Positions 1-11,914 of a DNA stretch of 62,500 nucleotides are shown one piece after another. Source of the stretch: Cristatella mucedo (lineage: Eukaryota; Bryozoa; Phylactolaemata; Cristatellidae); the NCBI GenBank assembly GCA_009760855.2, contig WPIO01000068.1:562501-625000 (forward strand), in the 5' to 3' direction. The position numbers were made by a program, and so were the translations under genes. The notes below the pieces were generated by a model that saw only the letters and a program-made list of their open reading frames with translations, ran no database searches and had not been told where the DNA came from. The first letter of the stretch is position 1. Each line of letters starts with the position of its first letter.

Positions 1-62
1 AGCCAGCCGGGCCTGCCCGGGCAGGCCTGCCCAGGTAGGCCTGCCTCCTGCTTGCCCCTTGC
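1..62. repeat. GC-rich short-period repeat at the left edge
   Basis: Repeats of GGCCTGCCC-like words, truncated by the window edge. Confidence 0.6.
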
Positions 63-87
63 TTGACTTGGACTTTTGATTCGGTAT

Positions 88-670
88 AGACAGCTGCATA
101 CCCATGTAATGTATCTCCGTCTGTAACTCCACAAAGCCATAAAGACCATGTTTGGTGTTACGCAGGAGAGGTTTGTCTAGCTCGCTCACAGCCTAAGCGG
201 CTTTCAGTACGCATTCGGTTGCCAACAGACTTCGTCTCACGCAACGAAGAGAAAGTGGGAAGCACAGCAGAGTCATGAGAGCAGTTGAGGTAGTGAGTAG
301 CATGGAAGTCGCAGCTCAGGACCGCTGAAAAGGATGAGCCATAGTCGGCAGCTGGAGAGTAGTTGTCGTTGCGTAAGAACTGTGGAAGCTAGCTCCGCAG
401 TTTAGGACCTACAGAGCTAAAGCTTCTGTGTGCCAACGGCCTTTAAGCGGAGGAATGGAAGGCTAATTAATTGTTCACACAGACCCCGAGGGCACGAAGA
501 GGCTAAAACTGGTGCAGCAGCTCAGCTAGGTGCGGAGGAGCCAAGCCGTGGCCGGCCTTGTGGGTCAGCGTAAGAACTTTGCTCTGTATCCGTTGCTCAA
601 CCGGCTTCCGTCCTAGCTCTTTTAGTAAACGAGACACGTGCTCATACCTCTGGGAGTTGGAGACCAGCCT
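88..670 (-). mobile_element. LINE-B 3' fragment, antisense
   Basis: Read on the minus strand it follows the same sequence as 47700-48200: a C-terminal RT segment (THKAGHGLAPPHLAELLHQF near 510-570), then the 3' UTR ending in a 'tttgtggagttac...' block and ACATT at about 115-88. The 5' part is missing. Confidence 0.85.
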
Positions 671-724
671 TGAGAGAGAAAGAGAGAGAGGGAGGAGGAG
701 GAGGAGGAGAGAGAGACAGAGGGA

Positions 725-802
<78 letters not shown>
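671..802. repeat. (GA)n microsatellite
   Basis: About 130 bases of GA with some GGA near the left end. It abuts the antisense LINE-B fragment. Long Arg-Glu or Ser-Leu open frames here are by-products of the repeat. Confidence 0.97.
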
Positions 803-804
<2 letters not shown>

Positions 805-1265
805 CAATATGCTGGCCATTTAGCAAGTCTTACATAAAATTAAGAGGCACAAATAAGGCGCTGCTTATAAGCCTCTTGTCTCGGTTGTTTCGTAAGCGGC
901 TTCCATCTCAAAGTAAGTGGCCAGCTAGAACTTCATAATTGAGGGGCGTTGCAGTGCTGAGTTGTACACCAGCTGCAGGCAATAAGAGGAACTAATCAGG
1001 AGTCCAAAATGCAGGGAATTGCATCAATCTAAACGTCGATGTTAATCACGCATGAACTAGTTTGTCTGTCGAGCTCATATTTAAGAAGGCCATACTTTAG
1101 GCAATGTTTCTCGTCTAACAAAAAGTCCGTTTTTAAAAAGCTAAGCTCCAAAAGCCGAAAAATCAAGCCAATAAGCACTAATTTTCAGTTTTGTCCGAGT
1201 AGAATTTCACTGCGGGAGAACCTCATCTGAAAAGGAATCTGAGGAAGGAATGAATAAAGAGAGCG
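803..1265. other. Unassigned AT-rich stretch
   Basis: Lies between two GA microsatellites. No gene or repeat family recognised. Confidence 0.4.
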
Positions 1266-1343
<78 letters not shown>

Positions 1344-1372
1344 CGAGGGAGAGAGAGAGAGAGGGAGCGAAT
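1266..1372. repeat. (GA)n microsatellite
   Basis: Near-perfect GA with GGGAGCGA interruptions at the right end. Confidence 0.97.
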
Positions 1373-1689
1373 AGGGAGAAGAAAGATCAGGACTCGAGAG
1401 ATAAAGCTCGATCTATAAAGCGACTTATTGAGCTACCCATCCATGCGTGAACGGATAGGTTGGAGGGAAGGAAGGAAGATGAGAGATGCAGTAAGGCTTT
1501 AGTAGCAAAAATGAATTGTTTAGTGTAAATAGGAGCATCCGCTTACTGTTCAGTATTGATATAGGAAAAATGGATTGCAAATTAAATTAAATTAAAATTT
1601 GCTACGGAACTTTAAATTTAATTTTTAAAGTAAATTGTCTCTCGCACTCATACCGGAATAATGATCGGGCACTTACATTAGCAGTGGTA

Positions 1690-1832
1690 TCAGCTGCTTT
1701 TCTCAAGAATGATATTACTTACCATTCAATTGCATTTCCCTTTGCAGCAATGTAAAGCGCCCAGAGAGAGATTGAGTTCTCTGAGGGCGTTTTATCAAAT
1801 GCATTATTATTATTATTATTATTATTATTGTT
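1690..1832 (+). mobile_element. LINE-A 3' tail
   Basis: Shows the family's 3' end: TTACCATTCAATTGCATTTC, then AAAGCGCCCAGAGAGAGATTG...TTCTCTGAGGGCG...TTTATC, then (ATT)n. Both arms of the terminal hairpin are visible. Only the tail is present. Confidence 0.85.
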
Positions 1833-2049
1833 TTCTCACCTAGATAAGACAATTTCCATCGGTATACTTCTCTCATCTACTGTCTGCTTAGCTTTAAGTA
1901 GTCACCAGCACATAGGAGAATTTTATTTTTTCAAAGTTTTGTTCGAAGAAATTCCTGCACACAGTGTCTCCTCTAGGGAAAATGAGGAGCGGCCGTCGTC
2001 GGTTTCGACTGATAAAGGCATTCGAGCATTTAAAGCTTTTGAAAAAATT

Positions 2050-2690
2050 TACACTCAGGCTTGTCTCATGCGAGCTTTGCAGTTGCCACATTACACCACT
2101 TCTCGGCGACCTGCACTGGCCCCCTTGTTAAGCAAAGCATCAACTTCAAGGTTTCGTCACTCAATTTTGGTTCCGTTCATTTTATAGCTCCTGCCTACTA
2201 TTCAGATCTACTTCCCACAGTGCTAAGCATCGTATGTCCTGCTTTTATGAATCTAATCATTTACCTGCACCTCGTACGAATCTTAAGACTTTTGGAGACC
2301 ATGCCTTTGTTCGTATACCCCGAAAGCCCTGGAATTCCCTTCCGACGTGTGTTAGGACGTCTCCTTACTTGACTACAGTACAAAAAACTAAAAACGTATC
2401 TATTTATCAGAGGATTTAGTGTCTCTCTCTGGTGCGACCTTTATGTGTGTATATGTGGTGACACTGTGCATACTGCCTCTAAACATACTTGCACGCTGAC
2501 CCCGTGCGTGTAATATCTAACCACATTATTCTTATTATTTCTTTAGCATGATTTCACTAGTCATGCGTCTGTGCTTCCATTTTTTCAGCAAGTGTAAAGT
2601 GCCTAGAGAGAGAGAGAGATCCAGTTCTCTAGGGGTGCAACATCAAATACATTATTATTTTTACTATTATTATTAATATTAAACACTCAA
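2050..2690 (+). mobile_element. LINE-A 3' part with RT C-terminus remains
   Basis: Frame-shifted pieces encode CSCHITP-like, KQSINFKVSSLNFGSVHFIAP, RTNLKTFGDHAFVRIP and SLPT segments, followed by the family 3' UTR, hairpin and an (ATT)-rich end. Broken by stops and shifts. Confidence 0.85.
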
Positions 2691-2694
2691 TCAA

Positions 2695-2782
2695 GCTGCC
2701 TTTACAGAAAATGTAAAGTACTTAGAAAGAGAGTGAGTTATTTGATGAAATTTCAATGAATGTGTTGTTATTATTATATTGT
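2695..2782 (+). mobile_element. Degenerate LINE-A 3' tail
   Basis: A worn 'tgtaaagtacttagaaagagagtgag' block with ATT repeats, directly after the tail of the preceding copy. Confidence 0.6.
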
Positions 2783-2789
2783 ACAGCAA

Positions 2790-4084
2790 GCGTCTATTAA
2801 AAGCTGCTACATTTCAGCCAATAAGCACGAGACATTGCCTTGAAAAACCTCCACTTTACAAACATTCAACTCACTTCTAAGAGCTGTTCGAAGCCGAAGG
2901 CCGATTAAACGGCAGATTGAGTTAGCAGAGGCCTTCTTTAAATCCATCACCTGCCGTGAACTGCTCTTTCTGTTTTTCTCGGGTGTTCTGTAGATGCATC
3001 GAGTGCTAAATTGCATCACGTCTTGACACTCGCAGTAAATGGTAATCTTAGGCAGAGCGGGCGCTCTGTCTTGTCGATCAAGAGATACCCGAAATAAATT
3101 GACCCATCTAAATTAATAAAGCCGCAGAGCGAGCACCATCTCAGCAATGAGTAGAAGTGACGTCTCACAACAAGACTGGTAGAAAAACGGAAGTTTGCTT
3201 TCAAAATTAAACACTTAATCAAAATGATTACGATGGTGGAGTTTTAGGCATGCATTTTTGTAGCATCGAGTGGCATCTATTTTTAATGTCAGGGTAACTG
3301 AAAGTGTTTTGCCGACACTGTAAAGTTGCACAGACGAGTGTTCTGGCGAAAGCCGAACCCATGAAATTCCCAACTCGCAAGATGCTTAGTCGGCGGCCGG
3401 CACGAATGTGCACGACAGGACAGGACAGGCGCGTGCCGGCAGGAGCTGCCGAGCCATTCTAGACGTAGCAATGGCAGAAAAAGGGCTGAGATACACAGAT
3501 TTTGGTAGCTGTAACTCAAGTATTGCACATAACCCACTTGCAACATTGCAGAGAATTTTAATAAAACGCTGTCTTTAGTATTAAGCTAGGTTACGGTTTG
3601 CAAAACACACAATAGGGTCTTGAGGAACTACAGACAGATAGACCTCTCGGAGGCAAGCTTTTCAAATGCAGATACTGCTGTGAACTAAGCGATTATAAGC
3701 CATAAATTACATGCAGGATCGCCGAGCATGTCACCCGGCAAACCGCTGCTTCTCAATTTTGTGGCTTGGTTACAGACCGGACACTGTTCGAGGTGGGGCT
3801 CATTGGCCTGACTGTGATTGGCTGCTAGGTGCGAGTATTTGCGGTCTAGGGCACCTTAGCCGTGCATCTTTACGAGCTTCGTGGTAGGTTGAATGAGGTT
3901 CTAGTAGAAAAAGCAGGAAACGGGCAGACGCAGCAAAGGGTTCTTCGGCAAAGCTGATGGGGCTAATTAACCTCTGTGAGCTTCAGGATACATGTACAGT
4001 GAATAACGCGAACAAAGTTTTTGTGTCGGCATTTAAATCGTTCCGCTCTTTTACGTTAAAAGACTCGTCTGAGTATTTTGGTTC
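2790..4084. other. Unassigned sequence
   Basis: About 1.3 kb downstream of the UBR gene. Open frames up to 85 codons show no domain. No repeat family recognised. Confidence 0.4.
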
Positions 4085-4250
4085 TTTTCGCAAGAAGCAA
4101 GGTGCTGGCTCTTCAAAAAATAAATCCAGGTCGTGGGTTCAAGCCCTGCAGCGGGTGAGCCTTTATTTTCCACTGCAATCTGTAATGATAGCTGTTATGG
4201 CTCTTCTGCCGATATATAAATGAGACTGTTAAATCAGCTAGTATATCTTA
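4085..4250 (+). mobile_element. SINE-2 copy
   Basis: Box-B-like GTGGGTTCAAGCCCTGCAG, then GCTCTTCTGCCGATATA and TTAAATCAGCTAG, the same order as the 55.3-kb copy. The 5' end is unclear. Confidence 0.65.
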
Positions 4251-4369
4251 GATTAATTTATTCACTTGATGTATAGTATAAGCTTACGTGATTCGTGGTC
4301 TTACCTCAGCATTAAAAAGCTTTAGGTATTTTGATGATTACCTAATTATTTGACCTACTAAGTTCAATA

Positions 4370-5565
4370 ACAGGAATAATAACAATAATGCATTTGTATA
4401 GCGATATCAGAAAACTGGATCTCACTCTGCGCACTTTATAAATGCTGCATATAAAGCATAACCAAATGTTTGGTGGTAACATCCGCAAGCAGCAGGCGCA
4501 GTATAGTATAAGCAGGTACATGGACACGAAGGACGAATCACAAAGACCCACCAAATGCTGTAATAAAAAAAAGTGTGTTTTAAGCTTCTTTTTAAATTTT
4601 GTCAAGTTAGGGAACGTTGTGACATGCGTTGGTTGTTAGCTCTAGGATTGGGAGCGTAGAAACTACAGGTAAAGTCTCTAATGGTTTTGAGGTTCGTGCT
4701 AGGTAACGTTAGATGATTCGAGTCAGAACAGCAGTTCGTACGATTCTTTGCCTAGTTGTGGACTAGTTCTGATAGGTAGGCCAGACCAGAAAACGATGGA
4801 CCTAAAAGTAAGTGACATAATCTTGAATTTGATACGCTGCTTGATTAGGACCCAGTCCAGAACGGTGAGAAGTGGCATAATTTGGCCATTGCAAAGCTCA
4901 CGACAGATAAGCCTAGCTGCAGAGTTTTGCACCTACTGTAAGCGCCTGATTGCACAAACCGGTGGACCAGCGAGCAGTAAGTTACAGAAGTCAAGACGGA
5001 ATTTCACAAATACGTAGACCAATTTAGAGGTGGTAACCTTGTCTAAACAGGCCAAATTTTAGCAATGTTACATTTCTGAAAGTAGAGAGACTTGGCCGTG
5101 GATCTGGTGGGGTCGTCTAATGAAACGTCACTTTGGAACAGGACGCCTAGACTACGTGCTGATTCAACAGAGGATACGCTGGCGGAAACGATTTTGAGCG
5201 TCTGGCTTTCGAATTTTCCAGTCACACTTGGTTTTCCCATAATTAGTAAGCTAGTTTTTTTGGCATTCAAATTAAGAAAGTTTGCTGCCATCCATGAGCA
5301 GATGTCATCAATAAATGTAGCAAATGCTCAAGGGTTAGGAAGGATAGAATCAAAGATACACCTGAGCGTCATCTACATTGAACTAAAGGCCTTGATTATG
5401 CTTGGTGATCACATCCACAATAGTGAGAAGCGTCAACTGTGAAAAAAGCGGACCGAGGGCAGTGGTTCCTCGGCTGATCTTGGTCCATTTACATCAATAA
5501 ATACTCTGGAAGGTCCCGCTGAGATGGGAGCTCAACCATTACAGTGCAGTGCCAGTAATGTCCAG
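4370..5565 (-). mobile_element. LINE-A copy, antisense, 3' half
   Basis: Minus-strand remains of QNSAARLICRELCNGQI (about 4930) and RSLGVLFQSDVSLDDP (about 5160) flank the RT C-terminal region. The 3' UTR runs to about 4370, ending in ATT repeats. Several stops and shifts. Confidence 0.85.
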
Positions 5566-6421
5566 GCGAGATTAAAGATGCTCAAAAATAACTGTGCGAT
5601 CAATAATAATAGTAATAATAATAATAATACTACATAACCATGCACTTGATAAAGCACCCTCAGATAACTAATTATATTTCTAGGTGGTTTACATTTGCTT
5701 CAAACGAAACACGATCGAATGGTGAGTGGTATCATGCTTGATAAACAACACGAATAACATGGTTAGGGGTGATATTCACAGGGTCAGCATGCAAGTGTGC
5801 TTAGTGGCAGCATGCAACAATTTCAGCACGCATAGGCACATAATGGAATAATCACAGGACCCTCTAAATGCTGTTATAAATGGGTTCGTTTTAATTTCTT
5901 TTTAGATGTCGTGAAGTCAGGGGTTGTCGTGATGGAAGACGGGAGTGAGTTCAAGGCTTTGGAAGCATGCAAACTAAATGCACGATCTCCAAAGGATTTG
6001 AGGTTTTTACGAGGTTTAGGTAAAAAGTTAGTTTACGAAAGGCGGGTTGAACGGTGCTTAGCCTGGTATGGGAGTAGATCTGATAGATAGGCTGGATCTA
6101 AAGAATGAATGGACCTAAAAGTGAGTGACAAAACCTTAAATTAATCCGCTGCATGACTAGTAGCCAGTGCAGGTCGGGAAGAAGTGGTGTTAAGTGGCAA
6201 CTGCGAAGCTCACGACAGACAAACCTAGCTGCAGAGTTTTGCACCAGCTGCAAGCACCTGATTGCACATGCCGGTAGGCCAGCAAGCAGTGAGTTGCAGA
6301 AGTCAAGGCGGGATGTCGCAAATGCATGAACCAACTTAGATGTGGTATCCCTATCTAAATTAGCCCGAATAGATAGTATCAAATGCTTCCGAAAGATCAA
6401 GCAAGACATACAAATATAATT

Positions 6422-6556
6422 CATTTGTATAGCACCCTAAGAGAACTCAATCTCTATTCAGGCGCTTCACATATGCCACGGGGCTCGAGCCAGTTACCTC
6501 GGCCAGACCTTGATGGGGGCGAGCACCTTAACCGCTGGGCCAAACCAGTTCGGTGA
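6422..6556 (-). mobile_element. SINE-1 nested in LINE-A, antisense
   Basis: Antisense tRNA-like head (ACCTTAACCGCTGGGCCAAA; box B as GGGGCTCGAGCC) and tail with the LINE-A-like hairpin (CACCCTAAGAGAACTCAATC). It interrupts the LINE-A frame between the residues corresponding to RVSLL and VLLDLS. Confidence 0.85.
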
Positions 6557-6714
6557 GCAGCGAGACTATACCAAAGTCTGAATTCCTGAGAAGGTGCACC
6601 CTAAGCAACGCTGACTTTGTGGAGTGATTAGCTCAGAAACCAGACTAGCTACGTTTGAGGTCCTAATATAAGAGTTCAGTTGGGCCGCAACAACTATTTC
6701 AAGTGTATTTGGTA

Positions 6715-6990
6715 GGAACAACTACTCTCTTACTGCCGACTATGGCGCATCCTTTTCAGCGGTCCTGAGCTGCTACTTCTATGCTACTCACTACCTCAAC
6801 TGCTCTCCTGACTCTGCTATGCTTCTCAATTTCTCTTTGTTTCGTGAGACGAAGTCTGTTGGGTACCGAATGCGTACCGAAAGCCGCTTAGGGTGTGAGT
6901 GCGCTATACAAAACTCTCCTGCGTAACACCCACATGGTCCTTATGACTTCGTGGAGTTACTGACGGAGATACATTACATTACATTAGCAA
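6715..6990 (+). mobile_element. LINE-B 3' fragment nested in LINE-A
   Basis: Matches the 3' UTR of the 46.7-48.2-kb copy (TACTGCCGAC ... AGCTGCTACTTC ... GGAGTTACTGACGGAGATAC) and ends in ACATTACATTACATT. LINE-A antisense sequence resumes on the right, so LINE-B arrived later. Confidence 0.85.
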
Positions 6991-7520
6991 GAGAAGGGAC
7001 TGGATAGAAGCTACTCATGTCATCCTGGTCTAGCGTTGCTTTCTCAATTAGTTGCTTAACTAAAGCCTTTTTTAAAGATTCAGGGACCTACTTGAAGCTA
7101 AACGCACATTTCTTATGCTAGTTATACATGAGAACAGAAGATATAAGCATCTTAGAAATAGGACTGTGGGAACAGGGTCTGAAGGACTAGTAATTTACTT
7201 TGACCGGGAGATAAATTTCAGGATGATGTCACTCGTGGCCTTCTTGAATGTAGACATCAAGGTAGTGCACGAAACCGATTAACATGAGTCCTGTGTTGAT
7301 GTAATTGAGGGACAGGAGTCTAGAGGGGATGCTGCAAACCTCAGAATTGTCTATCTGATCTTGTCTACCTTGCTCATAGTTAAGCTAGAGAAGCTATCCA
7401 CTAGGTCACCACAAGGATCACTTGCTAAGGAACTAGTCTGGGAGTGGTTGAGGAGATGGCTGATGGTAGACATAAGCATTTTTAGATTTCGCATCTGTGA
7501 TTGAAAACTATTTTGTAACC

Positions 7521-8049
7521 GCTAGATTTGGTCTTTGCCAGGATTGACTGGAATAATTTACAGTAGTCTTCGTAAGCCTGAGAAGAGTAAGATTTTTGAA
7601 GTGACTTCAAACGTGGCTTGACATTTTCTGTTCAATCACTTTTGAGGATCTGACGGGAAATTGCACCGGTTGCTATTTTATTAACCGTACCGTCCCAATA
7701 TCTTGCAAATAAAAGATAATCTCTACAAATAAAAGCGTGAAAGTGCGTCACGTGGCAAGATGGTGCATTGGCTTCACGTGGCAAGACTGCGTATTTCTGT
7801 CGAGCAGCAAGAGGGCGAAGCAATGGCTTCCGTGAGTGACGGAACTAATATAAATCAGCGAAGAGAGTCCACAGGTACTGGGCCTGGACTGCTCGTATAT
7901 AATGAGTTACAAAAGCTAATCGCCATAGGTGGTTACTATAATCTTACCTGATAGCCTGAGTAGTTATATTTGGACGACCCTAATTGGTAAATATATAAGC
8001 TCAGTATTGGAAAAAAGTAAAACAAGATTTTCTCACAGTTTTGTGATGC
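7521..8049. other. Unassigned sequence beyond the UBR 3' end
   Basis: No coding region or repeat family recognised. Confidence 0.4.
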
Positions 8050-8055
8050 TTTATT
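8050..8055 (-). promoter_or_regulatory. Likely polyadenylation signal of the UBR gene
   Basis: The plus strand reads tttatt, giving AATAAA on the minus strand about 165 bases beyond the stop codon at 8220. It is the nearest canonical hexamer downstream of the terminal exon. The cleavage site is not determined. Confidence 0.55.
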
Positions 8056-8219
8056 AAACCTGGAGTTAAAATATGAAGATGAATGTTCTGCTTCAAGATA
8101 ATCGAGGAATAAAAACACCGAGATCGTATAATTCTGTATTGATTGCGACTGAATTACTGCCTGGAGGTTAATTTTAAAGGAAGTTTTTGTCACCGTAGCC
8201 ATATCGACAACTTTTTCAG

Positions 8220-8388
8220 TTAGTACTGGAACATTTGGGTAATATAGTCATCGTTTAAGTCTTCCTCGTCATCGTCTATGTGCTCATCAACAAATGTTTT
8301 CGTAAGTTCATAGTGGATTTCATGGTCTAGCCAACGACGCTGAAGCGCGTCGTACTTGTCCAAAGCTAGCATGGCTGATGGAGAACTT
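8220..8388 (-). CDS. UBR1/2: UBR terminal coding exon
   Basis: The exon follows a strong acceptor (TTTATTGCAG) and runs to TAA at 8222-8220. It encodes LALDKYDALQRRWLDHEI, which matches the family's final L-x-x-[ED]-[RK]-Y-x-x-L-x-x-x-W-x-x-H pattern, followed by an acidic tail (DDDEEDLNDD) ending MFQY. The family normally ends soon after this helix, so the acidic tail is lineage-specific. The incoming phase (one base completes the codon) fits the exon at 9239. A second possible acceptor inside the exon (CATCAG) would shorten it slightly but has a weaker pyrimidine tract. Confidence 0.8.
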
Positions 8389-8639
8389 CTGCAATAAAGC
8401 ACAAGATTAATTTTGACGCTCAGTTAAAGGTATCACATAAAAATGCATACTTATGATCGCCAGAGGAAGAGCCCACAATATTTGATGTATCCAAATTCAA
8501 TTCTGTCTTTTTTTTTATCTATGCGTGGAAATTGTCTACTGTTTAGCTCTTGTAGATTACGCAATGCTTTTCCAAGTGAGTACGTATGCGGTAGCTGGCA
8601 GAACACCGAAGCTGGCTCGCAGGAACGCGTACTCACGCT

Positions 8640-8970
8640 TGTGCCTGCAGCACTCCCCAAACGCGACTGTCCCCTCCTAGGCTGCCGTTCCCTCTCCTCT
8701 CGCCTCCATCCTAGCCGCAGCTCATACCAGTGGGTTAGAGGGAGGACAAAGCCGGCCTGTGGATAAACCACAGCCGCCAGACCACAGCTGGGCACCGGCC
8801 CATCCCTAGGCCACAGCCACCAGCTGTTAGACCCTGTGGTGGTTTAGGGCACTACCGGTCTGCCTGCACCGGCAGTGTACCGGCTTTCCCAGCGATCTGA
8901 ATCGTGCCCACAGAAACGCAAATCACAGCTCTGTTGCCCAATATCAACAGCAAAAAGAAACCGCCGTGGC
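8640..8970. other. GC-rich intronic stretch
   Basis: Lies in the intron between the last two UBR exons (8389-9238). Clearly richer in G+C than its surroundings, with repeated CCACAGC and ACCGGC words. Open frames on both strands show no recognisable domain. Possibly a decayed mobile element; no family assigned. Confidence 0.4.
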
Positions 8971-9238
8971 AAAGTAATATTATGCGGATTACAATCTTTT
9001 GAAAGCGGATTTTTGATTAGATTTTCATGAAACACGCAGTCAGGTTGTACCTTTACGTTGCTATTACGTAGACGAACTGTGTACTAAGTGTTAATGGTGC
9101 ATAGCCCCAAACCCATAACCCGAATTTTTAATGTTGCTTTAGCGTGAACGGTTTTTAGAGCTAATTGAGAATTTTTATTGATTTATCCTGAAGAAACTGT
9201 TTTATGTCAAGGATGCGGTCTCGGTGGCGAATCTCCAC

Positions 9239-9375
9239 TGAAATATTTCACCGCGAAAGTCACTCTCGGAATTACAGTTATTATCGAAATAATTTTCATT
9301 CGATAAAAAGTATACGTGGCTACTGTTGCTGAAGCAGTCAACCAGAAATATTTTGACCGGCGATATAGATAAAAG
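9239..9375 (-). CDS. UBR1/2: UBR C-terminal domain exon (penultimate)
   Basis: Acceptor TTGGCACAG, open frame, and a GT donor after TTTCA. It encodes PVKIFLVD, then YFDNNCNSESDFRGEIF, which takes the place of the family's 'VLFL...PYLDEYGE.D.GLRRG' segment between the cysteine cluster and the terminal helix. Phase 0 in and phase 2 out match its neighbours at 20430 and 8388. Similarity is weak at single residues; position, hydrophobic pattern and phase carry the call. An alternative donor (CGCG|GTGAAA) would pair with the internal acceptor of the last exon. Confidence 0.6.
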
Positions 9376-10479
9376 CTGTGCCAATTTAGAAAAAACTGCC
9401 ATTAACTTTAGCTATGTAATTCTAACAAGTCTAAGGTCGGGATTAAAGAGCAACGTTTTGCACCAATCCCAAGAATAATCTGGAAGTCACCAAGTTCACA
9501 TTTATTAAAACACTGATTCTTGTCTATCTTTAAAGCCAAATTCTAATGCAAATTACGCTCTGATATAGCTACAAAGGTATCAGGCTTCTATGAATAACCA
9601 ATTTTTTGATCCTATTCAATTGTCAGATGTTATCTTGTCCAGGGTGGGTATGCTCTACGCCCTCGTCAACGCATGACCTCGCAGGTTCTTAATGCATAGC
9701 AACCCTCGAAAATTCTTTTAATGCAGCCAAATAGTGGCTAGACATGGGTCCACGGTTATGAGCAGAAGGCTAAGCATGATTTCGTGGCATTTATGACCAG
9801 GAAGGATCAATTTATTAACAGAGTGTTACTTTAGGGACAAAATCTAACTAGGTCGTTCAGTTTTATTATAGCTCAGTAAATTTAAAGGCAGAGTTCACAT
9901 TCATCTAACTTTTTTCCGGTAGTAAATGCTATCGCAGGTTTCACGGCCTTCGAATTTGTGATTGCTGTATTCAAGCTATGCTGGAAACAGTGTCTTGCAG
10001 TACCTGCTCATATAGGCGCTTAATGAATTGTGTTGTAATACGGAGTTGTAAATGAAGGGTATGTTCTTGGTTCATAAGTTTCATGCTTTTTATTTGGTAA
10101 AAATTTGGGCTCCTATTGTGAAATGGTTAGCTAAAGGTGCTCTTAAGAGGAAAGTTTCTTTTTAGCTCATTGATTGCTTTTAAATAGACACTGTGAGGCC
10201 TTTATCATAGCGGTAACGACTTGATAAGAATATGGATGATAATTTTACGAACTGCACTGATGCTTTCTGTGATGACAACATTGCAAAACTGCCCAATTTT
10301 CACGCTCCTGCTGCAAGCTGATATTTATGGCGAGGTTGGGTTAAATTCTCAGTCAGATGCACTGTTCTGCACACTCAAGCAGCTGCTAATTAGACAAGGT
10401 CGGGGCCACGTATTGTGGGCTGTATATGTCATGTATTTGCATTTGGAGCTTTTTAATACGTGTGCTTATCTCCGACGCT

Positions 10480-10690
10480 AGCGCTCTAGCAGCTAATTGT
10501 GATTTTCGTCTCAAAAGTTGTGCAAGCTGATTTAATAGCTTTTTTGCGTATAGCGACAGAAGAAACTTAAAGGCTATCGCCACTGCTTGCAGTGGCATTA
10601 AAGGATCGCCAACCGCAAGATTTGAACCCACGAAGTCAGAACCGAGGTCGTGGAAAAGCAACCGCACTGCATAGCGAGCCATGACGGCTC
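10480..10690 (-). mobile_element. SINE-2 (tRNA-like) copy
   Basis: Contains AGCTGATTTAATAGC, a GCGACAGAAGA word, and a reversed box-B-like GATTTGAACCCACGA followed by GTCGTGGAAAAGCAACCGC. The same order recurs at 28.4, 60.1 and 62.1 kb and, on the plus strand, at 4.1 and 55.3 kb. Confidence 0.7.
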
Positions 10691-11914
10691 ACTATGCTAC
10701 ACAGGCATCGCATGTGATATATATTAAGTCAAGTGAAGCAACGCAACCATGAGTACTGTGTTGTTACTTAACTCTACCCGTAGACAGGTCATCGATGCTA
10801 AAAAACTTGGTACTACTGGATTGCCGAAAATAAACCTATCATTAGTATAATTACCTTCGTGGCCAAAAGGACAATTCAACGCTATGACCTCATTCGGATG
10901 GTCCATTTGCAAAGGCAAAGTTTTGCGCCAAACTTGGGAGGGCTGGGCAGCATGCAATAGATCTGTTGCATGCTGAGAGAAAACGAGATAACGCCAGTGA
11001 TGCATTTAAGCTTCCGTGCCGTACCTGCAGCGACAGAAGAGCTTAATGCACTCGCTTGTCAGTAAGCCGTTAGTGTCAGGCTTTAATCTCTCAAAATGAA
11101 GCTCAACACTTCCGTAGATGGAACCTAGAGAGGCTTTCAAGGAGCACAGATAAGCTTCTGTCCAAGCTTTTCGAAAATGAGATACATTTTTGTGTAGATA
11201 TATTTAAAAATTCTTCCTGGGCGACGCTGGTTTTGTGTAATTATTCAAGCTTAAATCTTGAACACCCTACAGACCTCAGGGGATGGGTATGAAATCATTT
11301 CTCGAGCCATAACTGCTTGATAGGACTCGTGCAAGAGATCCTAAGCCTTTCTAGGGTCCTCTGGCTAGGAAATGTTTCAATTTTCATTTCTTTAGACAGT
11401 TTCTATAAGTTTTTGATCGGGCATGAGTACCAATAATAAACATAGCTAGCTGCCGATGGATGGAAACAGTCGGCCTAATTACTCCTGGTTGCCGTAGCAT
11501 GCCGGCAAATAATAGCGGTGGGCTAATCAGCAATGAAGTTATTTCCCAAAAGCTGCAAAAGATCGCCATAAAATGATCACTATACAGGATTCCTGAGGAT
11601 GCCTGGTAGAGTTGGCAATGTCTGTCCAAAATGCTAAATATTAATCTATAGCAGCACATTAAGTTAGGTGGAGTAATGATCTAGCCTTTAGCGTGTCTAT
11701 CGAACGCTGCCACACAGTTTTCCATGCGAGTCGTAAATATTTAAAATCAATTCACATCTTGCAAGGCCATTGAGATCGGAACGCAAAATTTTGAACCGTG
11801 CATTTGGATAAATAAAGTTAAGGCTGAGCTGTAATCCACCGCTAATAAATTCAAATCTACTTGCAAAACTAAGCATTTGATTTTCCTAGCATTTCTGTTT
11901 AGTACACCCGGGGC

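Larger units (their letters stand above)
5590..7520 (-). mobile_element. LINE-A copy, antisense, internally deleted and twice interrupted
   Basis: From the right: EN-RT linker remains (about 7250), FRANHS-like RT start (about 6630), a motif A region reading LLDLSEAFDTI in one frame (about 6390), then a jump to the C-terminal LVHAFATSRLDFCNSLLAG (6320-6260), 3' UTR and hairpin, and an (ATT)n end at about 5600. The polymerase core between motif A and the C-terminus is deleted. A SINE-1 and a LINE-B fragment sit inside. Confidence 0.85.

Noticed and set aside
503-826. Long Ser-Leu and Arg-Glu frames
   Set aside because: Produced by the (GA)n microsatellite.
10822-10888. Minus-strand segment NCPFGHEGNYTNDRFIFGNP considered as the missing UBR exon
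   Set aside because: Its phases do not join the neighbouring exons, while the segment at 9375-9239 fits on both sides.
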